A DNA stretch of 64,000 nucleotides from Ensifer canadensis. Its GTDB lineage: Bacteria; Pseudomonadota; Alphaproteobacteria; Rhizobiales; Rhizobiaceae. The translations under genes and the position numbers were made by a program. The first letter of the stretch is position 1; each line of letters begins with the position of its first letter. The stretch covers positions 558,001 through 622,000 of the forward strand of contig NZ_CP083373.1 in NCBI RefSeq assembly GCF_017488845.2. Reading direction: 5' to 3'. The notes under the pieces were generated by a model. It worked only from the letters and a program-made list of their open reading frames with translations. It was not told the origin of the DNA and did not search any database. Positions 8,737 to 16,880 of the stretch are shown piece after piece.

Positions 8737-9131
8737 TGGCTGAGAGTCCGTTGAAGAACTTCCGTGTGCGCACTTGGCGGCACGGTTGAGGGTGCTGCGG
8801 TTTCCATGTAGCGCACCCTCCTTCACCCGGGCCAGCACCTGTTCACGGTCCTCGGCAAATACACCGTGATCTTTCGCGATTTATCGCTGACTGTCGAGGG
8901 ATGGATCCCAAGAAAAGCGGACTGTCCCAATGGCGCGCCGTCAAAGCAGGCATCCGGACGCTGCTTGAGCGCTGGATACCTCGATTGCTGAAAGCGTCGC
9001 GGCAAGCAGCTTCAGGCGAATAGCGAATCGATGGCGCTGCCGTTCCTCGCGTATTCGATACTGACCGGTATTTTCGCGAACTATGCGGAAACAGCCGGCG
9101 GATTTTCTGCGCCAATCCTCAACCCGCAATT
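8737..9131. other. Gene-free stretch, possible debris
   Basis: About 395 bases with short open frames on both strands but none with a convincing ribosome site or recognisable motif. It lies between the RND fragment and a small minus-strand gene. Given the neighbours it is probably degraded sequence. Confidence 0.35.
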
Positions 9132-9374
9132 TTACTTGATAAAGCCTGGGTACTGCACTTCCTCGCGATTCACGCCTTTCGTATCCAACCGAACCGGAGT
9201 GGGCTCCGGCACGTCCGTCATGTACCGATGTGCTACAAGCCAGTCGCGTAGGATGGTCTCAACCGCGGCGGCACGACCGGCAGATGGCGGTATAAGGTCC
9301 GGGTCGGTCATGTAGGCCGCCAGTCCGGCTTCGATTTCGTCTGCAAGAAGTGGGAAATCTGCTGAATCGGACAT
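9132..9374 (-). CDS. Small hypothetical protein
   Basis: An 80-residue acidic protein (MSDSADFPLLADEIEAGLAA). The middle segment SAGRAAAVETILRDWLVAHR is predicted to be helical. A clear GAGGAG ribosome site sits a few bases before the ATG at 9374, which favours a real gene over chance. No signal peptide, transmembrane segment or recognised domain. It stands alone on its strand within a stretch of relics. Function unknown. Confidence 0.5.
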   Translation of the reverse strand: MSDSADFPLLADEIEAGLAAYMTDPDLIPPSAGRAAAVETILRDWLVAHRYMTDVPEPTPVRLDTKGVNREEVQYPGFIK

Positions 9375-9616
9375 GGTAGGCTCCTCAGGGCTTTAGCAAA
9401 GATAACGAGCTTTTACGGCGCCGGTTCCATGTGCCGGGAACTTGATCGAAAGGCATGAGCAACTCTGTCATCGCAATTTGTTCTCGCAGGTTTTTGCCGT
9501 CGAGCAACAACGCCGGCAAGCTGATCAGCTACGACAGGAACAAGTACGGCTGTGGCCGCGAAGAGGTTATGCGGCGCGCGATAGACGACAGAAGACGTGG
9601 CGCCAATCGATGGTAG

Positions 9617-9942
9617 AGTTTGTGGGCGGCTGACCTTTACCTGCGTCTCGGCCTGATCGCCAACAATGGTGTACTTTCAAAAGCTGAGAAAAACCATGCT
9701 TACAATCCTTACCCCCGGCGCCTTCGACGCGCTGGCGAACGGCGTTGCTCCTATAGGTCTCCGCCTCGTGCAGGACAGCTCCATCGCCTCTCAGGAGGTA
9801 TTGCGGATGCTGTCCGATCTCAATCGCGGCGTCGACGAGGAATTCAGTCCATCGGCCTGGCTGATCGTTGAGGATGGCGAGGTGGTCGGCCTGTGCTCGA
9901 TCACCAGGCCGCCTGAGAACGGCGACGTGCATATAGGGTACG
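9617..9942. repeat. 326-bp direct repeat, copy 2
   Basis: Second copy of the 8028-8353 segment. It is followed by unrelated sequence (9943-10214), in which no gene was recognised on either strand. Confidence 0.9.
9696..9942 (+). pseudogene. Truncated duplicate of the GNAT gene
   Basis: The ribosome site, start codon and first 82 codons are identical to the intact GNAT gene at 8107. Homology then ends abruptly and the frame continues through unrelated codons to a stop at 10007. The acetyl-CoA binding loop and everything C-terminal to it are missing, so a functional enzyme is not expected. Confidence 0.85.
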
Positions 9943-10214
9943 CCTGCGGGCGCGGGAAGCCGGCCAGCCCCTCTGGAAGTGGGCGGCTGCGGTCGCGGCA
10001 GCGATGAGGTTCGACGATGGCGTTGCTGCGATGGGCGGGCGGCACGGGACAACTGCGCCGATAGTCTCGCGAGATGGAAGTTCAGGCTCGGAGATAATTG
10101 GGCGGTCATCAAAATTGGCAGGCATTGGGGAGGCGCGCTGGAACATTCAACGGTCAGTTCCGCTTCACGGCCCGAGCGGCTTGCACAAGCGCGCCAACGG
10201 ACTCGGCAACATGC

Positions 10215-10835
10215 TTATGCCATCTCTAGCTCGGCAACCTTTGCCTCTGCCTCCTTCAGTGACGACTTTCGCTGCTCGGAACTCACGTTGACCCCATCGG
10301 CAGCGATAACCTCAGGATGGGCGATACCGATGAAAGCCAGGACACTTTTCAGATAGCTGAGCGTGTGCTCGAAGTTCTCGGCTGGGGAGCCCGGCCCGTA
10401 GAAGCCGCCGCGCGCCAACGCTATGATGACACGCTTGTTGACCACCAAGCCTTCGGGTCCCTTTTCGGTGTAACGGAACGTCTTGCCGGGGACCGCGATG
10501 CGATCAATCCACGCCTTCAGTTGGCTCGGCACGCTAAAATTATACTGGGCGACGCCGAGAACGACGGTGTCGGCCCTCAGAAACTCTTCGAGAACAGCTT
10601 TGCCAACAGCAAGGTCGGCCCGAAGTGCGGGATCGTGGGGCGCCTCCAGGCCTCCCCTGACCACGGCTACGTAGCCGCCCGTGAGGTGCGGGATCGGCTG
10701 GGCTGCGAGGTCGCGATACACCACGTCAACGGCAGGATCGAGATTCTTGAGCCGTGCGACCACCGCCGCCGAAAGCGCTCGACTGACGGAGTTTCCGCCG
10801 AGGATGCTGGAATCGAGATGCAGAATGGTCGGCAT
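10215..10835 (-). CDS. azoR: FMN-dependent NADH-azoreductase
   Basis: A 206-residue flavodoxin-fold quinone/azo reductase. The FMN phosphate loop LDSSILGGNSVSR is at residues 6-18, the flavin-contacting segment QYNFSVPSQLKAWIDRI lies mid-protein, and ARGGFYG follows. The length matches E. coli AzoR (about 200 residues). The enzyme reduces quinones and azo bonds by a two-electron mechanism using NADH, in the cytoplasm. A TetR gene with a palindromic site in its promoter lies upstream on the opposite strand, and azoR genes are often controlled this way, so TetR control is a reasonable inference. Confidence 0.88.
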   Translation of the reverse strand: MPTILHLDSSILGGNSVSRALSAAVVARLKNLDPAVDVVYRDLAAQPIPHLTGGYVAVVRGGLEAPHDPALRADLAVGKAVLEEFLRADTVVLGVAQYNFSVPSQLKAWIDRIAVPGKTFRYTEKGPEGLVVNKRVIIALARGGFYGPGSPAENFEHTLSYLKSVLAFIGIAHPEVIAADGVNVSSEQRKSSLKEAEAKVAELEMA

Positions 10836-11154
10836 CGATGAACCTCATAAATGAAATCAGGGATGAAATGAATGAGAGGGAGGTCTCAATCAAATCAATA
10901 GAACTTAAACGTCAATACGACGAAGTAGTCAATATGAAAATTCACCCGTCGGTTCGGAGGTGGAAATATGGTTGCCCGCCCCTAAAATACCGCGATTTCG
11001 CGACTCCCCTTTTAGACGGCTCGTCCTGCTGTCAGGCTTCTCGGGATGGTGACTGATCGAGTGGATGGCACCCACGCGAGAGCGCAATTGAACCATATAG
11101 TCAAAACGACTATATGGTCATATCAAGTAGGGGTTTGGCGGAGCAGGTTGCCGA
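10836..11154. promoter_or_regulatory. azoR/tetR divergent control region with 27-bp palindrome
   Basis: This intergenic region is AT-rich near azoR. On the minus strand TTGACT, 17 bases and TTTAAG (about 10906-10935) could be the azoR promoter. Near the TetR gene, 11092-11118 is a perfect inverted repeat: ACCATATAGTC, five-base spacer, GACTATATGGT. It lies about 40 bases upstream of the TetR start and is the best operator candidate for that regulator. No gene is supported here; an open frame from 10838 lacks coding character. Confidence 0.6.
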
Positions 11155-11763
11155 ATGGCAAAGATAGATTTGGAGCGCCGGGCGAAGATCGGGCGCGAAA
11201 GGCGAGCGAGGACGCACGCGCAGATCGTCGAAGCGGGGACGGTGTTGCTCGCGCAAGCGCCCGCCAAAGCCCTCACGGTGGATGCTGTTGCCGAGGCAGC
11301 CGGCCTCGCCAAGGGCACTTTCTATTATCACTTCCAGAACATCGAAGAGTTGGTTTCTGCGGTATGTGCTCAACTCGGCCAGAGTTTCGGCGACGTGCTG
11401 GCGCCTGCCCGGACCGAGATGAGAGACCCTATCGCGCGCCTGTCCTTCGCCTTCACGCAATCCCTGGAAAAAGCGATTTCAGACACGGGTTGGGCGCGGT
11501 TGGTAGTTCAGACCTCGCAAACCCGCAGTGAGTTCGGCCGCAGTATTCGCGACAATCTCAAAAACGAGATTACCGAGGCAATTGCCCAGGGGCGAGTGAC
11601 GGTGCAGGATCCGGAACTGGCTACGGACATCCTCGTGGGCATTTGGCTGCAGGTGACCCGTGGCATTCTCGAGCGAGTCGCCCCACCTGAATTGTCCAGC
11701 CAGGCTCTGGAGGCGGCACTTCGGGCCATCGGGAGTGCCCGACCAAAGAGCCGGAGTCCCTAA
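11155..11763 (+). CDS. TetR-family transcriptional regulator
   Basis: A 202-residue protein with an N-terminal TetR HTH (residues 10-60; VDAVAEAAGLAKGTFYYHF) and a variable C-terminal ligand domain. It is divergent from azoR and preceded by a 27-bp palindrome, so it probably represses itself and azoR in response to a quinone-like or aromatic ligand; the ligand is inferred. Its N-terminus (ERRAKIGRERRARTHAQIV) is close to that of the regulator at 11870-12535 (IRRAEIGREKRARTRAQLV), so the two are paralogues. The ATG at 11155 has only a weak ribosome site. Confidence 0.85.
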   Translation: MAKIDLERRAKIGRERRARTHAQIVEAGTVLLAQAPAKALTVDAVAEAAGLAKGTFYYHFQNIEELVSAVCAQLGQSFGDVLAPARTEMRDPIARLSFAFTQSLEKAISDTGWARLVVQTSQTRSEFGRSIRDNLKNEITEAIAQGRVTVQDPELATDILVGIWLQVTRGILERVAPPELSSQALEAALRAIGSARPKSRSP

Positions 11764-11869
11764 GGGGCTCTAGCGAAACTTGCGTATCGGCATGATAGCA
11801 TGCTTATGCCACCCAGTAGTGTGCCTGCTCGTCGCAAGGCAGTCTGAAAACGCCGCACTGTATATGCGC

Positions 11870-12535
11870 TTAGTTCGTCGCGCTTCGCGAGGAATCGTCC
11901 TGCGTGGGGGGGAGTGGTAAGCGCGCAACCACAGACTTGGCCTCCTCAGCTTCGAGGCCGATCGCGCGCAGAATCGCGCTGATGGCCGCGTCACGGTCGA
12001 TTGAGGACAGCCTTCCCTCGCCGAGCGCGCGCAAGATCTGGAGCATGATCCCGACGACAATCTCCAGTTTCAGCTCCGCAGACACTCCGTCGTCGGGTAA
12101 TGCCTCGGAGAACTGCTGCAGGTCCTCGAAGAGGCGGCGGCGCGCAATCTCGCCACCCTTCGGAGCTGCCGCCGCCAGTCTTGCGACAACACTAGCCCAT
12201 AGAGGGTCGTTGAGAGCCTTGTCGATGAATGAATAGCATCCGAAGGCTATCTTTAAAGCAGGGTCGGCGAGGGAGCCTCGGCCCGGCTGCAGCAGTTCGT
12301 CGAAGGACTGCACCAGTTCCTCCCCGACTGCTGCGGTCACTGCCTCCAGGCTGTCGAAATGAACATAGAAGGTTCCCTTGGCGACGCCGGCCTCCTTGAC
12401 GACGTCATCCACCGTGACAGATTCCACCGCCTGCCTGGCGAACAGCGAATTGGCGGCCGCAACAAGCTGCGCACGCGTTCTCGCGCGCTTTTCGCGCCCA
12501 ATTTCGGCGCGTCGGATCGGATTGATGTTGGCCAT
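11870..12535 (-). CDS. TetR-family transcriptional regulator, paralogue
   Basis: A 221-residue TetR protein with its HTH at residues 12-60 (VDDVVKEAGVAKGTFYVHF) and an all-helical C-terminal domain. It is convergent with the first TetR gene, and the shared N-terminal sequence suggests an old duplication with inversion. The region upstream of its start contains two nested inverted repeats (12541-12591), which fit autoregulation. Downstream of that region and divergently oriented lies the small membrane operon at 12884-13689, a possible target. Confidence 0.85.
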   Translation of the reverse strand: MANINPIRRAEIGREKRARTRAQLVAAANSLFARQAVESVTVDDVVKEAGVAKGTFYVHFDSLEAVTAAVGEELVQSFDELLQPGRGSLADPALKIAFGCYSFIDKALNDPLWASVVARLAAAAPKGGEIARRRLFEDLQQFSEALPDDGVSAELKLEIVVGIMLQILRALGEGRLSSIDRDAAISAILRAIGLEAEEAKSVVARLPLPPTQDDSSRSATN

Positions 12536-12540
12536 GGTGC

Positions 12541-12591
12541 AGACAATCTGAAATTTTTTCAGACAAATAGGTCATATTGACCAGATTGTCT
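12541..12591. promoter_or_regulatory. Nested inverted repeats, probable TetR operator
   Basis: AGACAATCTG (12541-12550) pairs with CAGATTGTCT (12582-12591). Between them GGTCATATTGACC (12570-12582) is a perfect 13-base palindrome. All lie within 60 bases of the start of the TetR gene ending at 12535, where an autoregulatory operator would be expected. Binding itself is inference. Confidence 0.55.
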
Positions 12592-12769
12592 AGTTATCAT
12601 GCTGCTCTAAGGCTCGCATTGCATTGTCGGCGTGGTCTACGCGACGTGCGACGCAGCCGTCATAGAAGCGACCCGCAAACGCGCGGGGAGATATCATTCC
12701 TCGATTCCTTGCCCGGCGCTGGATCAAGCGGACGCGAGTGCTTTATTCGCACATAGCGCAATTCTCATA

Positions 12770-12798
12770 TTGACGTTAATGTCGAAATGACGTATTGG
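12770..12798 (+). promoter_or_regulatory. Candidate promoter of the small membrane operon
   Basis: TTGACG at 12770-12775, a 17-base spacer, and TATTGG as a weak -10 element lie about 85 bases upstream of the ATG at 12884. The -35 element is embedded in CATATTGAC, which also occurs in the azoR promoter on the minus strand. The rest of 12592-12883 shows no gene. Confidence 0.35.
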
Positions 12799-12883
12799 TC
12801 AAATCGAAGGTCAGTTTCGGTTATGCGTAGGCCTTCGCATCGCCAAACTCTTACAACCTCGATCCTTTCGAGCGGAGGCTTTC

Positions 12884-13084
12884 ATGCGCCCGTCGTCCGG
12901 TCAGTTTCTTTGTGTCTGTATTGCTAGCCTCTGTCTCTCTGGCAGTTGCGAGGTCCTCGGACTCGCAATCGTGACCGTGCTGGCGCTGGCCTCCTATGCC
13001 TCCGCCAACCACTTTCGGGAGACGGGTGAGCCGGTGACAGATCCAGGTCCACTCGCGGCGCCTGCTCTCGCACGGCTGCACTGA
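12884..13084 (+). CDS. Small single-span membrane protein
   Basis: A 66-residue protein. A GGAGG ribosome site sits five bases before its ATG, which argues that it is translated. Residues 7-42 are strongly hydrophobic with cysteines (C10, C12, C17, C22) and a VLGLAIVTVLALASYASA span. The C-terminal tail is Pro/Ala-rich. It could be one transmembrane helix or a secreted peptide with a long signal sequence. It is followed after 11 bases by the gene at 13096 and probably forms an operon with it. Family not recognised. Confidence 0.5.
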   Translation: MRPSSGQFLCVCIASLCLSGSCEVLGLAIVTVLALASYASANHFRETGEPVTDPGPLAAPALARLH

Positions 13085-13095
13085 GGGAGACACCC

Positions 13096-13689
13096 ATGCC
13101 GGAGACCCCAACCTCTCTCCTTGAGCGCCCTCGTCGATCGGATGCCCCAATGCACCCCGCGCCGAGTGAGAACAAGCGCGACTATGTAGACAGAATGCTG
13201 CTTGCCGCATTGCAGGAAGCGCAAGTGACGGCACGCGCCTATGATACTAAGGCGCAGATCGTTGGTGCCGGCTACATCCTGGCACTCAATCTAGTGCTGC
13301 ATTTCGGTGATCTCCTGCCGACGCGTGCACCGCTTGGCCCGCTGTTCTTCGCCGTGGTCTGGGGTGTTGTCATCCTGCCCGTCCTGCAGTTCGGGCAAGT
13401 GCTCTATCCAAGCCGAACTCGCGCAGAGAAGGACCTGATTGCAAAAACGTCCGGTGCTTGCGAGGAGCAGGTCTACTATGTCGAACCCGACAAATTTGCC
13501 GATCTCAAAGACTTCGTGCGAGACGCACGGAAGTCCGACTGGACCACGGTGCTCGGCGCCGAGTTGCTCAAAACATCTCGCGTCAGGATCATCAAGCAGC
13601 TGCGCTTCCGGCGGGGTCTGATGATGGCCGTTGTGTCTTTCATCGTTGTCGGAGGCGAGCAATTTATTCGAAGTCTTTCCATCGCCTGA
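13096..13689 (+). CDS. Membrane protein resembling Pycsar TM effectors (DUF5706-like)
   Basis: A 197-residue protein with a soluble N-terminal helix (DYVDRMLLAALQEAQVTARA), the segment YDTKAQ leading into TM1 (about 56-75), TM2 (about 82-105; LFFAVVWGVVILPVLQFG), a cytoplasmic loop of about 60 residues, and TM3 near the C-terminus (LMMAVVSFIVVGG). A helix followed by a D-x-K-A motif, two close helices, a loop and a last helix is the pattern of DUF5706/PycTM proteins, some of which are membrane-disrupting effectors activated by cyclic CMP or UMP. No pyrimidine cyclase gene is seen nearby. GGGAG precedes the ATG. Family assignment is by pattern and moderately sure at best. Confidence 0.5.
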   Translation: MPETPTSLLERPRRSDAPMHPAPSENKRDYVDRMLLAALQEAQVTARAYDTKAQIVGAGYILALNLVLHFGDLLPTRAPLGPLFFAVVWGVVILPVLQFGQVLYPSRTRAEKDLIAKTSGACEEQVYYVEPDKFADLKDFVRDARKSDWTTVLGAELLKTSRVRIIKQLRFRRGLMMAVVSFIVVGGEQFIRSLSIA

Positions 13690-13856
13690 CAAGCGCTGAC
13701 GGCGACGCGGCAGTGTCTAAGGCAGGACGATTGCCGGCGACCGGGAGGTTCTTCGGTTTCGACACGCAAGGCTTGCTTTTCTACAACCCACGGCTCTCCG
13801 AAGGAGAAACCCTATGCGGCCATAGAGGTACACCGAGATCGGCATCCCAGCTGAAA

Positions 13857-14486
13857 CTATGAACGCTGCAAAAGTCCATTTAGGGCCAGGTCGAAGTGCG
13901 CCTCGATGAAGGCGGGCCCATCGATCGGCTTTCGATCCGCAAACATCAGGCGCCACACGGCAACATGAAGGATCGAACTGGCGACGACGTCGGGAAACCT
14001 TGCCGCGGCCCCCTCGCGGAACTCTCCCGATGCCACGCCTTCCTCGACCAACCTACGGACGGCAGCAATCAAAGGGGCGATAAACTCGTCGTGGTGTCGG
14101 TCCACAATGTCGGGGAAGCGCGTCCCCTCGGACAAAGACAAGCGCAGGAGTTCTCTTGTTTTGCGGTCGTCGGCGATCTTTTCGTATGCCAAGAGCAGGA
14201 GGGCCCGCAACCGGTCCGCCGCCGAGCCTTCGAGTGTGCCGACAGAAGCCAGCAAGTGCGCGAACGGCGTCGAGATGTGGCGGAACATTTCCTCGAAGAG
14301 AACGTCTTTCGTCGGGAAATAGAGATAGACGGTTCCCTTCGTCACCCCGAGACGGGCGGCAACGTCTTCCACCCGGGTAGCCGCGTATCCATTGACGGAG
14401 AATTCCTCGAACGCAGCCTCCAGGATCTCCTGAGGGCGCTTGGCCTTTTGTTCCGCCCGCGAGGTCTTCTTTTCGGTCTTAGTCAT
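13857..14486 (-). CDS. TetR-family repressor of the RND efflux operon
   Basis: From the ATG at 14486 the protein has 209 residues. The HTH lies at residues 15-60 (VEDVAARLGVTKGTVYLYF), and the C-terminal part ends with a TetR_C segment (IEAHFDLALNGLL) often found with pump regulators. The 14486 start has a GGAAG ribosome site; the frame extends to an ATG at 14540, but those extra residues precede the basic N-terminal arm. It is divergent from the adaptor-pump operon, with two perfect inverted repeats between them, so drug- or solvent-responsive repression of the pump is the natural reading. Confidence 0.85.
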   Translation of the reverse strand: MTKTEKKTSRAEQKAKRPQEILEAAFEEFSVNGYAATRVEDVAARLGVTKGTVYLYFPTKDVLFEEMFRHISTPFAHLLASVGTLEGSAADRLRALLLLAYEKIADDRKTRELLRLSLSEGTRFPDIVDRHHDEFIAPLIAAVRRLVEEGVASGEFREGAAARFPDVVASSILHVAVWRLMFADRKPIDGPAFIEAHFDLALNGLLQRS

Positions 14487-14577
14487 CACACTTCCATTTC
14501 CTGCTGGATTGGACCGGTCGTTCGAATCGCTTGGTTGCAAGCAAGCCTAGCAGGTTAGCCCGGGTTCACGGACCCCG

Positions 14578-14597
14578 CCGTGTACCCGGGTACACGG
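14578..14597. promoter_or_regulatory. 20-bp perfect palindrome, TetR operator candidate
   Basis: CCGTGTACCC followed directly by GGGTACACGG. It lies about 90 bases upstream of the TetR start and 118 bases upstream of the efflux adaptor start. A related half-site (GGTTCACGG) occurs at 14563-14571, suggesting a second, weaker site. Confidence 0.6.
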
Positions 14598-14646
14598 ACC
14601 CGCGGCGTGGTCAACAGCAAGCTCCGGCCCTCTTGCTCAACTTAAT

Positions 14647-14664
14647 TGACTAACCCGTTAGTCA
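14647..14664. promoter_or_regulatory. TGACTAA-CCCG-TTAGTCA inverted repeat at the efflux promoter
   Basis: A seven-base perfect inverted repeat with a four-base spacer, 50 bases upstream of the first adaptor start. The spacing and AT-rich half-sites resemble operators of AcrR/TetR pump repressors. It could be the main site by which the divergent TetR controls the pump, with the 20-bp palindrome at 14578 controlling the regulator itself. Confidence 0.6.
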
Positions 14665-14714
14665 TTGATATTAGCGCACTCTCATTTGGTTGCAAACCGC
14701 TGTGGAGAAAAAAC

Positions 14715-15779
14715 ATGCAGCCCTTTCGTTTGATTGGAATCGGTCTCGCCTGCGCATATCTCGCCGCCTGCGAAGACAAAGCCGAAACAGCGGCGCCGCC
14801 GCAGCAGGTTCGAGCCGTTCGTGCATCGGCGAGCGACTATCAGCCGAGCGCCCAGATCACCGGTGAGGTGAAGGCGCGGATCCAGTCCGATCTATCGTTC
14901 CGCGTCAGTGGTCGGGTGATCGAGCGCCTTGTCGATGTCGGATCGCATGTGCACGCCGGCGAGGTCCTCGCCCGCGTTGGAGACACCGAACAACGAGCCG
15001 ATGTGGAGGTCGCCCGAGCCGGGCTTGAGTCAGCACAAGCGATCGTCAAGCAAAGGACGCTGACGTTTGAACGGTACAAGGCGCTATTGCACTCGCGCTC
15101 GATCTCGCAGGCAACCTTCGATCAGGCAGAGAAGGATCTGCGGACGGCGCAAGCCTCCCTGGAGACTGCGGAAGCGGCGCTCGCGACGGCTAAGGACGCC
15201 CTGTCCCATGCCGAGCTAAAGGCTGACGCGGACGGGATCATCACCGCACGCGAAATCGAGGTCGGTCGGGTTGTTTCGGCAGCGCAGGCTGCCTTCACCC
15301 TCGCTCATGACGGGCCAAGAGATGCGGTCTTCAACATCTTCGAGGCGTTCTTTTTGGAAGGGCGGCCGCTGAGCGAAGTGGCTGTGGCGCCGGTCGCGGA
15401 TCGGGCGCTCGAAACGCAAGCGACCGTCAGGGAAATCGCTCCATTCATCGACACGAGAACCGGAACGATCCGCATCAAGGTCGCACTGCCGGAAGATGCG
15501 CAATGGCCGCTTGGCACACCCGTCGTCGGTGCATTCCGTTCTCCATCGCGTACTGGGATTATCCTGCCTGCAAGTGCGATCGCCTCTGCCCTTGGCGAAC
15601 CGGCCGTGTGGCTCATCGACCCTGCAAACCGCTCCGTGTCCCTGCGGAAGATCGCGGTCGCGAAGTACCGTCAGAACGATCTGATTGTGGCCGGCGGGAT
15701 CGCCCCGCAAGACCTTGTTGTCACCGAGGGCGGCAAGTTCCTCAGGGAAAGTCAATCGGTCGCTTGGGAGGGCAAGTAG
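14715..15779 (+). CDS. RND efflux periplasmic adaptor lipoprotein (first)
   Basis: A 354-residue membrane fusion protein. A signal sequence ends in a lipobox (YLAAC, Cys at residue 19), so it should be lipid-anchored and periplasmic. It has a barrel-sandwich lipoyl half (SDLSFRVSGRVIERLVDVGS), an alpha-hairpin (about 90-160, rich in Ala/Gln/Glu) and the return half (LKADADGIITAREIEVGRVV), then beta-barrel and membrane-proximal domains. The ATG at 14715 is preceded by GGAG; the longer frame from 14646 runs through the operator and is rejected. First gene of the operon; its stop directly abuts the second adaptor start. Confidence 0.88.
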   Translation: MQPFRLIGIGLACAYLAACEDKAETAAPPQQVRAVRASASDYQPSAQITGEVKARIQSDLSFRVSGRVIERLVDVGSHVHAGEVLARVGDTEQRADVEVARAGLESAQAIVKQRTLTFERYKALLHSRSISQATFDQAEKDLRTAQASLETAEAALATAKDALSHAELKADADGIITAREIEVGRVVSAAQAAFTLAHDGPRDAVFNIFEAFFLEGRPLSEVAVAPVADRALETQATVREIAPFIDTRTGTIRIKVALPEDAQWPLGTPVVGAFRSPSRTGIILPASAIASALGEPAVWLIDPANRSVSLRKIAVAKYRQNDLIVAGGIAPQDLVVTEGGKFLRESQSVAWEGK

Positions 15780-16880
15780 ATGGTTGGCTTCTACCGTCCT
15801 CACCTTTCATGTTCACTCCTTGCAACGCTCGCAATTCTCGCCGGCTGTGATCAGGATGCCGGCGCTGGTGAGACCACCAGGCCGCGGCCAGTCAAGTCCG
15901 TTACGGCGAAGGCAGCACAAATGGAGCTCTTGCATCTCCCTGGTATCGTCCAAGCCAGGGTTGAGACCGACCTTGCATTCCGGACATTGGGCCGCGTCGT
16001 ATCGCGCAAGGTGAGCGTCGGCGAGCTCGTGCGCGCGGGCGATATCGTGGCGGAAATCGATCCAATCGCACTTCAGCTGTCGGTTCGCAGCGCGGAAGCC
16101 GATCTGCGCAATGCCGAAGCGCAGTTTGAGAACGCCCTGTTGACGCAGGACCGCAAGCGGAGGCTTGCCTCGACGAGCACCGGGAGCATCGCGGATCTGG
16201 ACCTTGCCGATCAGATGCTGAAGTCGGCGTGGGCCGGCGTCGGAAAGGCAAATGCCAGCCTGGACAAGGCGCGCGAGCAGCTTGGCTACGCCGCGTTGAC
16301 GGCCGAGTTTGATGGCGTCGTCACCGCCACTTGGGCCGAAGTCGGACAAACAGTGACCGCCGGTCAGCCCGTCCTGAAACTCGCACGCCTCGATCAGCGA
16401 GATGTGGTCGTCGACGTTCCAGACGCGTATTTCCGATCCTTGCGTCAGGGGGACCGGTTCGACGTTGCCCTTCAGCTTGACAATACGCTGCGAACCTCGG
16501 GCCTTCTGCACGAGATCGGTCCGCAGGCCGATGCCGGTACCCGCACCCACAGGCTGAAAATCGCCATCGATCAGGCGCCGGAGGTCTTCCGGCTTGGATC
16601 GGTGGTGACCGCGGCGCCGCCGGACCTGCTGCAAGGGCGTCCGATCAGCGTACCTGCAACGGCCGTCGTCAAGAAGGACGGCGCCGATCATGTCTGGGTG
16701 GTCGACCCCGCGACACACGCCGTCTCGCTCAAATCCGTCCGGCTCGATACCCCCTCCACCGACATCCGTTCCGTCCGAATCCTCTCCGGGCTCAAGGACG
16801 GAGAAGAGGTCGTCGTCGCCGGCGTGAATGAACTTGCCGAGGGGCAGAGTGTGAGAACTGAACAGGATAATCGCCCGTGA
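15780..16880 (+). CDS. RND efflux periplasmic adaptor lipoprotein (second)
   Basis: A 366-residue adaptor of the same family as the preceding gene but clearly divergent, with its own lipobox (AILAGC, Cys at residue 23). The lipoyl half (ETDLAFRTLGRVVSRKVSVG), alpha-hairpin (about 95-150) and return half (AEFDGVVTATWAEVGQTVTA) are all complete. It starts at the base after the previous stop and overlaps the pump start by four bases (GTGA). Two tandem adaptors with one pump are known from systems such as TriAB-TriC, where both are needed. No outer-membrane factor gene is present, so TolC or another OMF would be recruited from elsewhere. Confidence 0.88.
   Translation: MVGFYRPHLSCSLLATLAILAGCDQDAGAGETTRPRPVKSVTAKAAQMELLHLPGIVQARVETDLAFRTLGRVVSRKVSVGELVRAGDIVAEIDPIALQLSVRSAEADLRNAEAQFENALLTQDRKRRLASTSTGSIADLDLADQMLKSAWAGVGKANASLDKAREQLGYAALTAEFDGVVTATWAEVGQTVTAGQPVLKLARLDQRDVVVDVPDAYFRSLRQGDRFDVALQLDNTLRTSGLLHEIGPQADAGTRTHRLKIAIDQAPEVFRLGSVVTAAPPDLLQGRPISVPATAVVKKDGADHVWVVDPATHAVSLKSVRLDTPSTDIRSVRILSGLKDGEEVVVAGVNELAEGQSVRTEQDNRP

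Noticed and set aside
10838..11056. 72-codon plus-strand frame upstream of the TetR gene
   Set aside because: Lies over the azoR promoter region, has no ribosome site, and its composition is that of non-coding AT-rich sequence.
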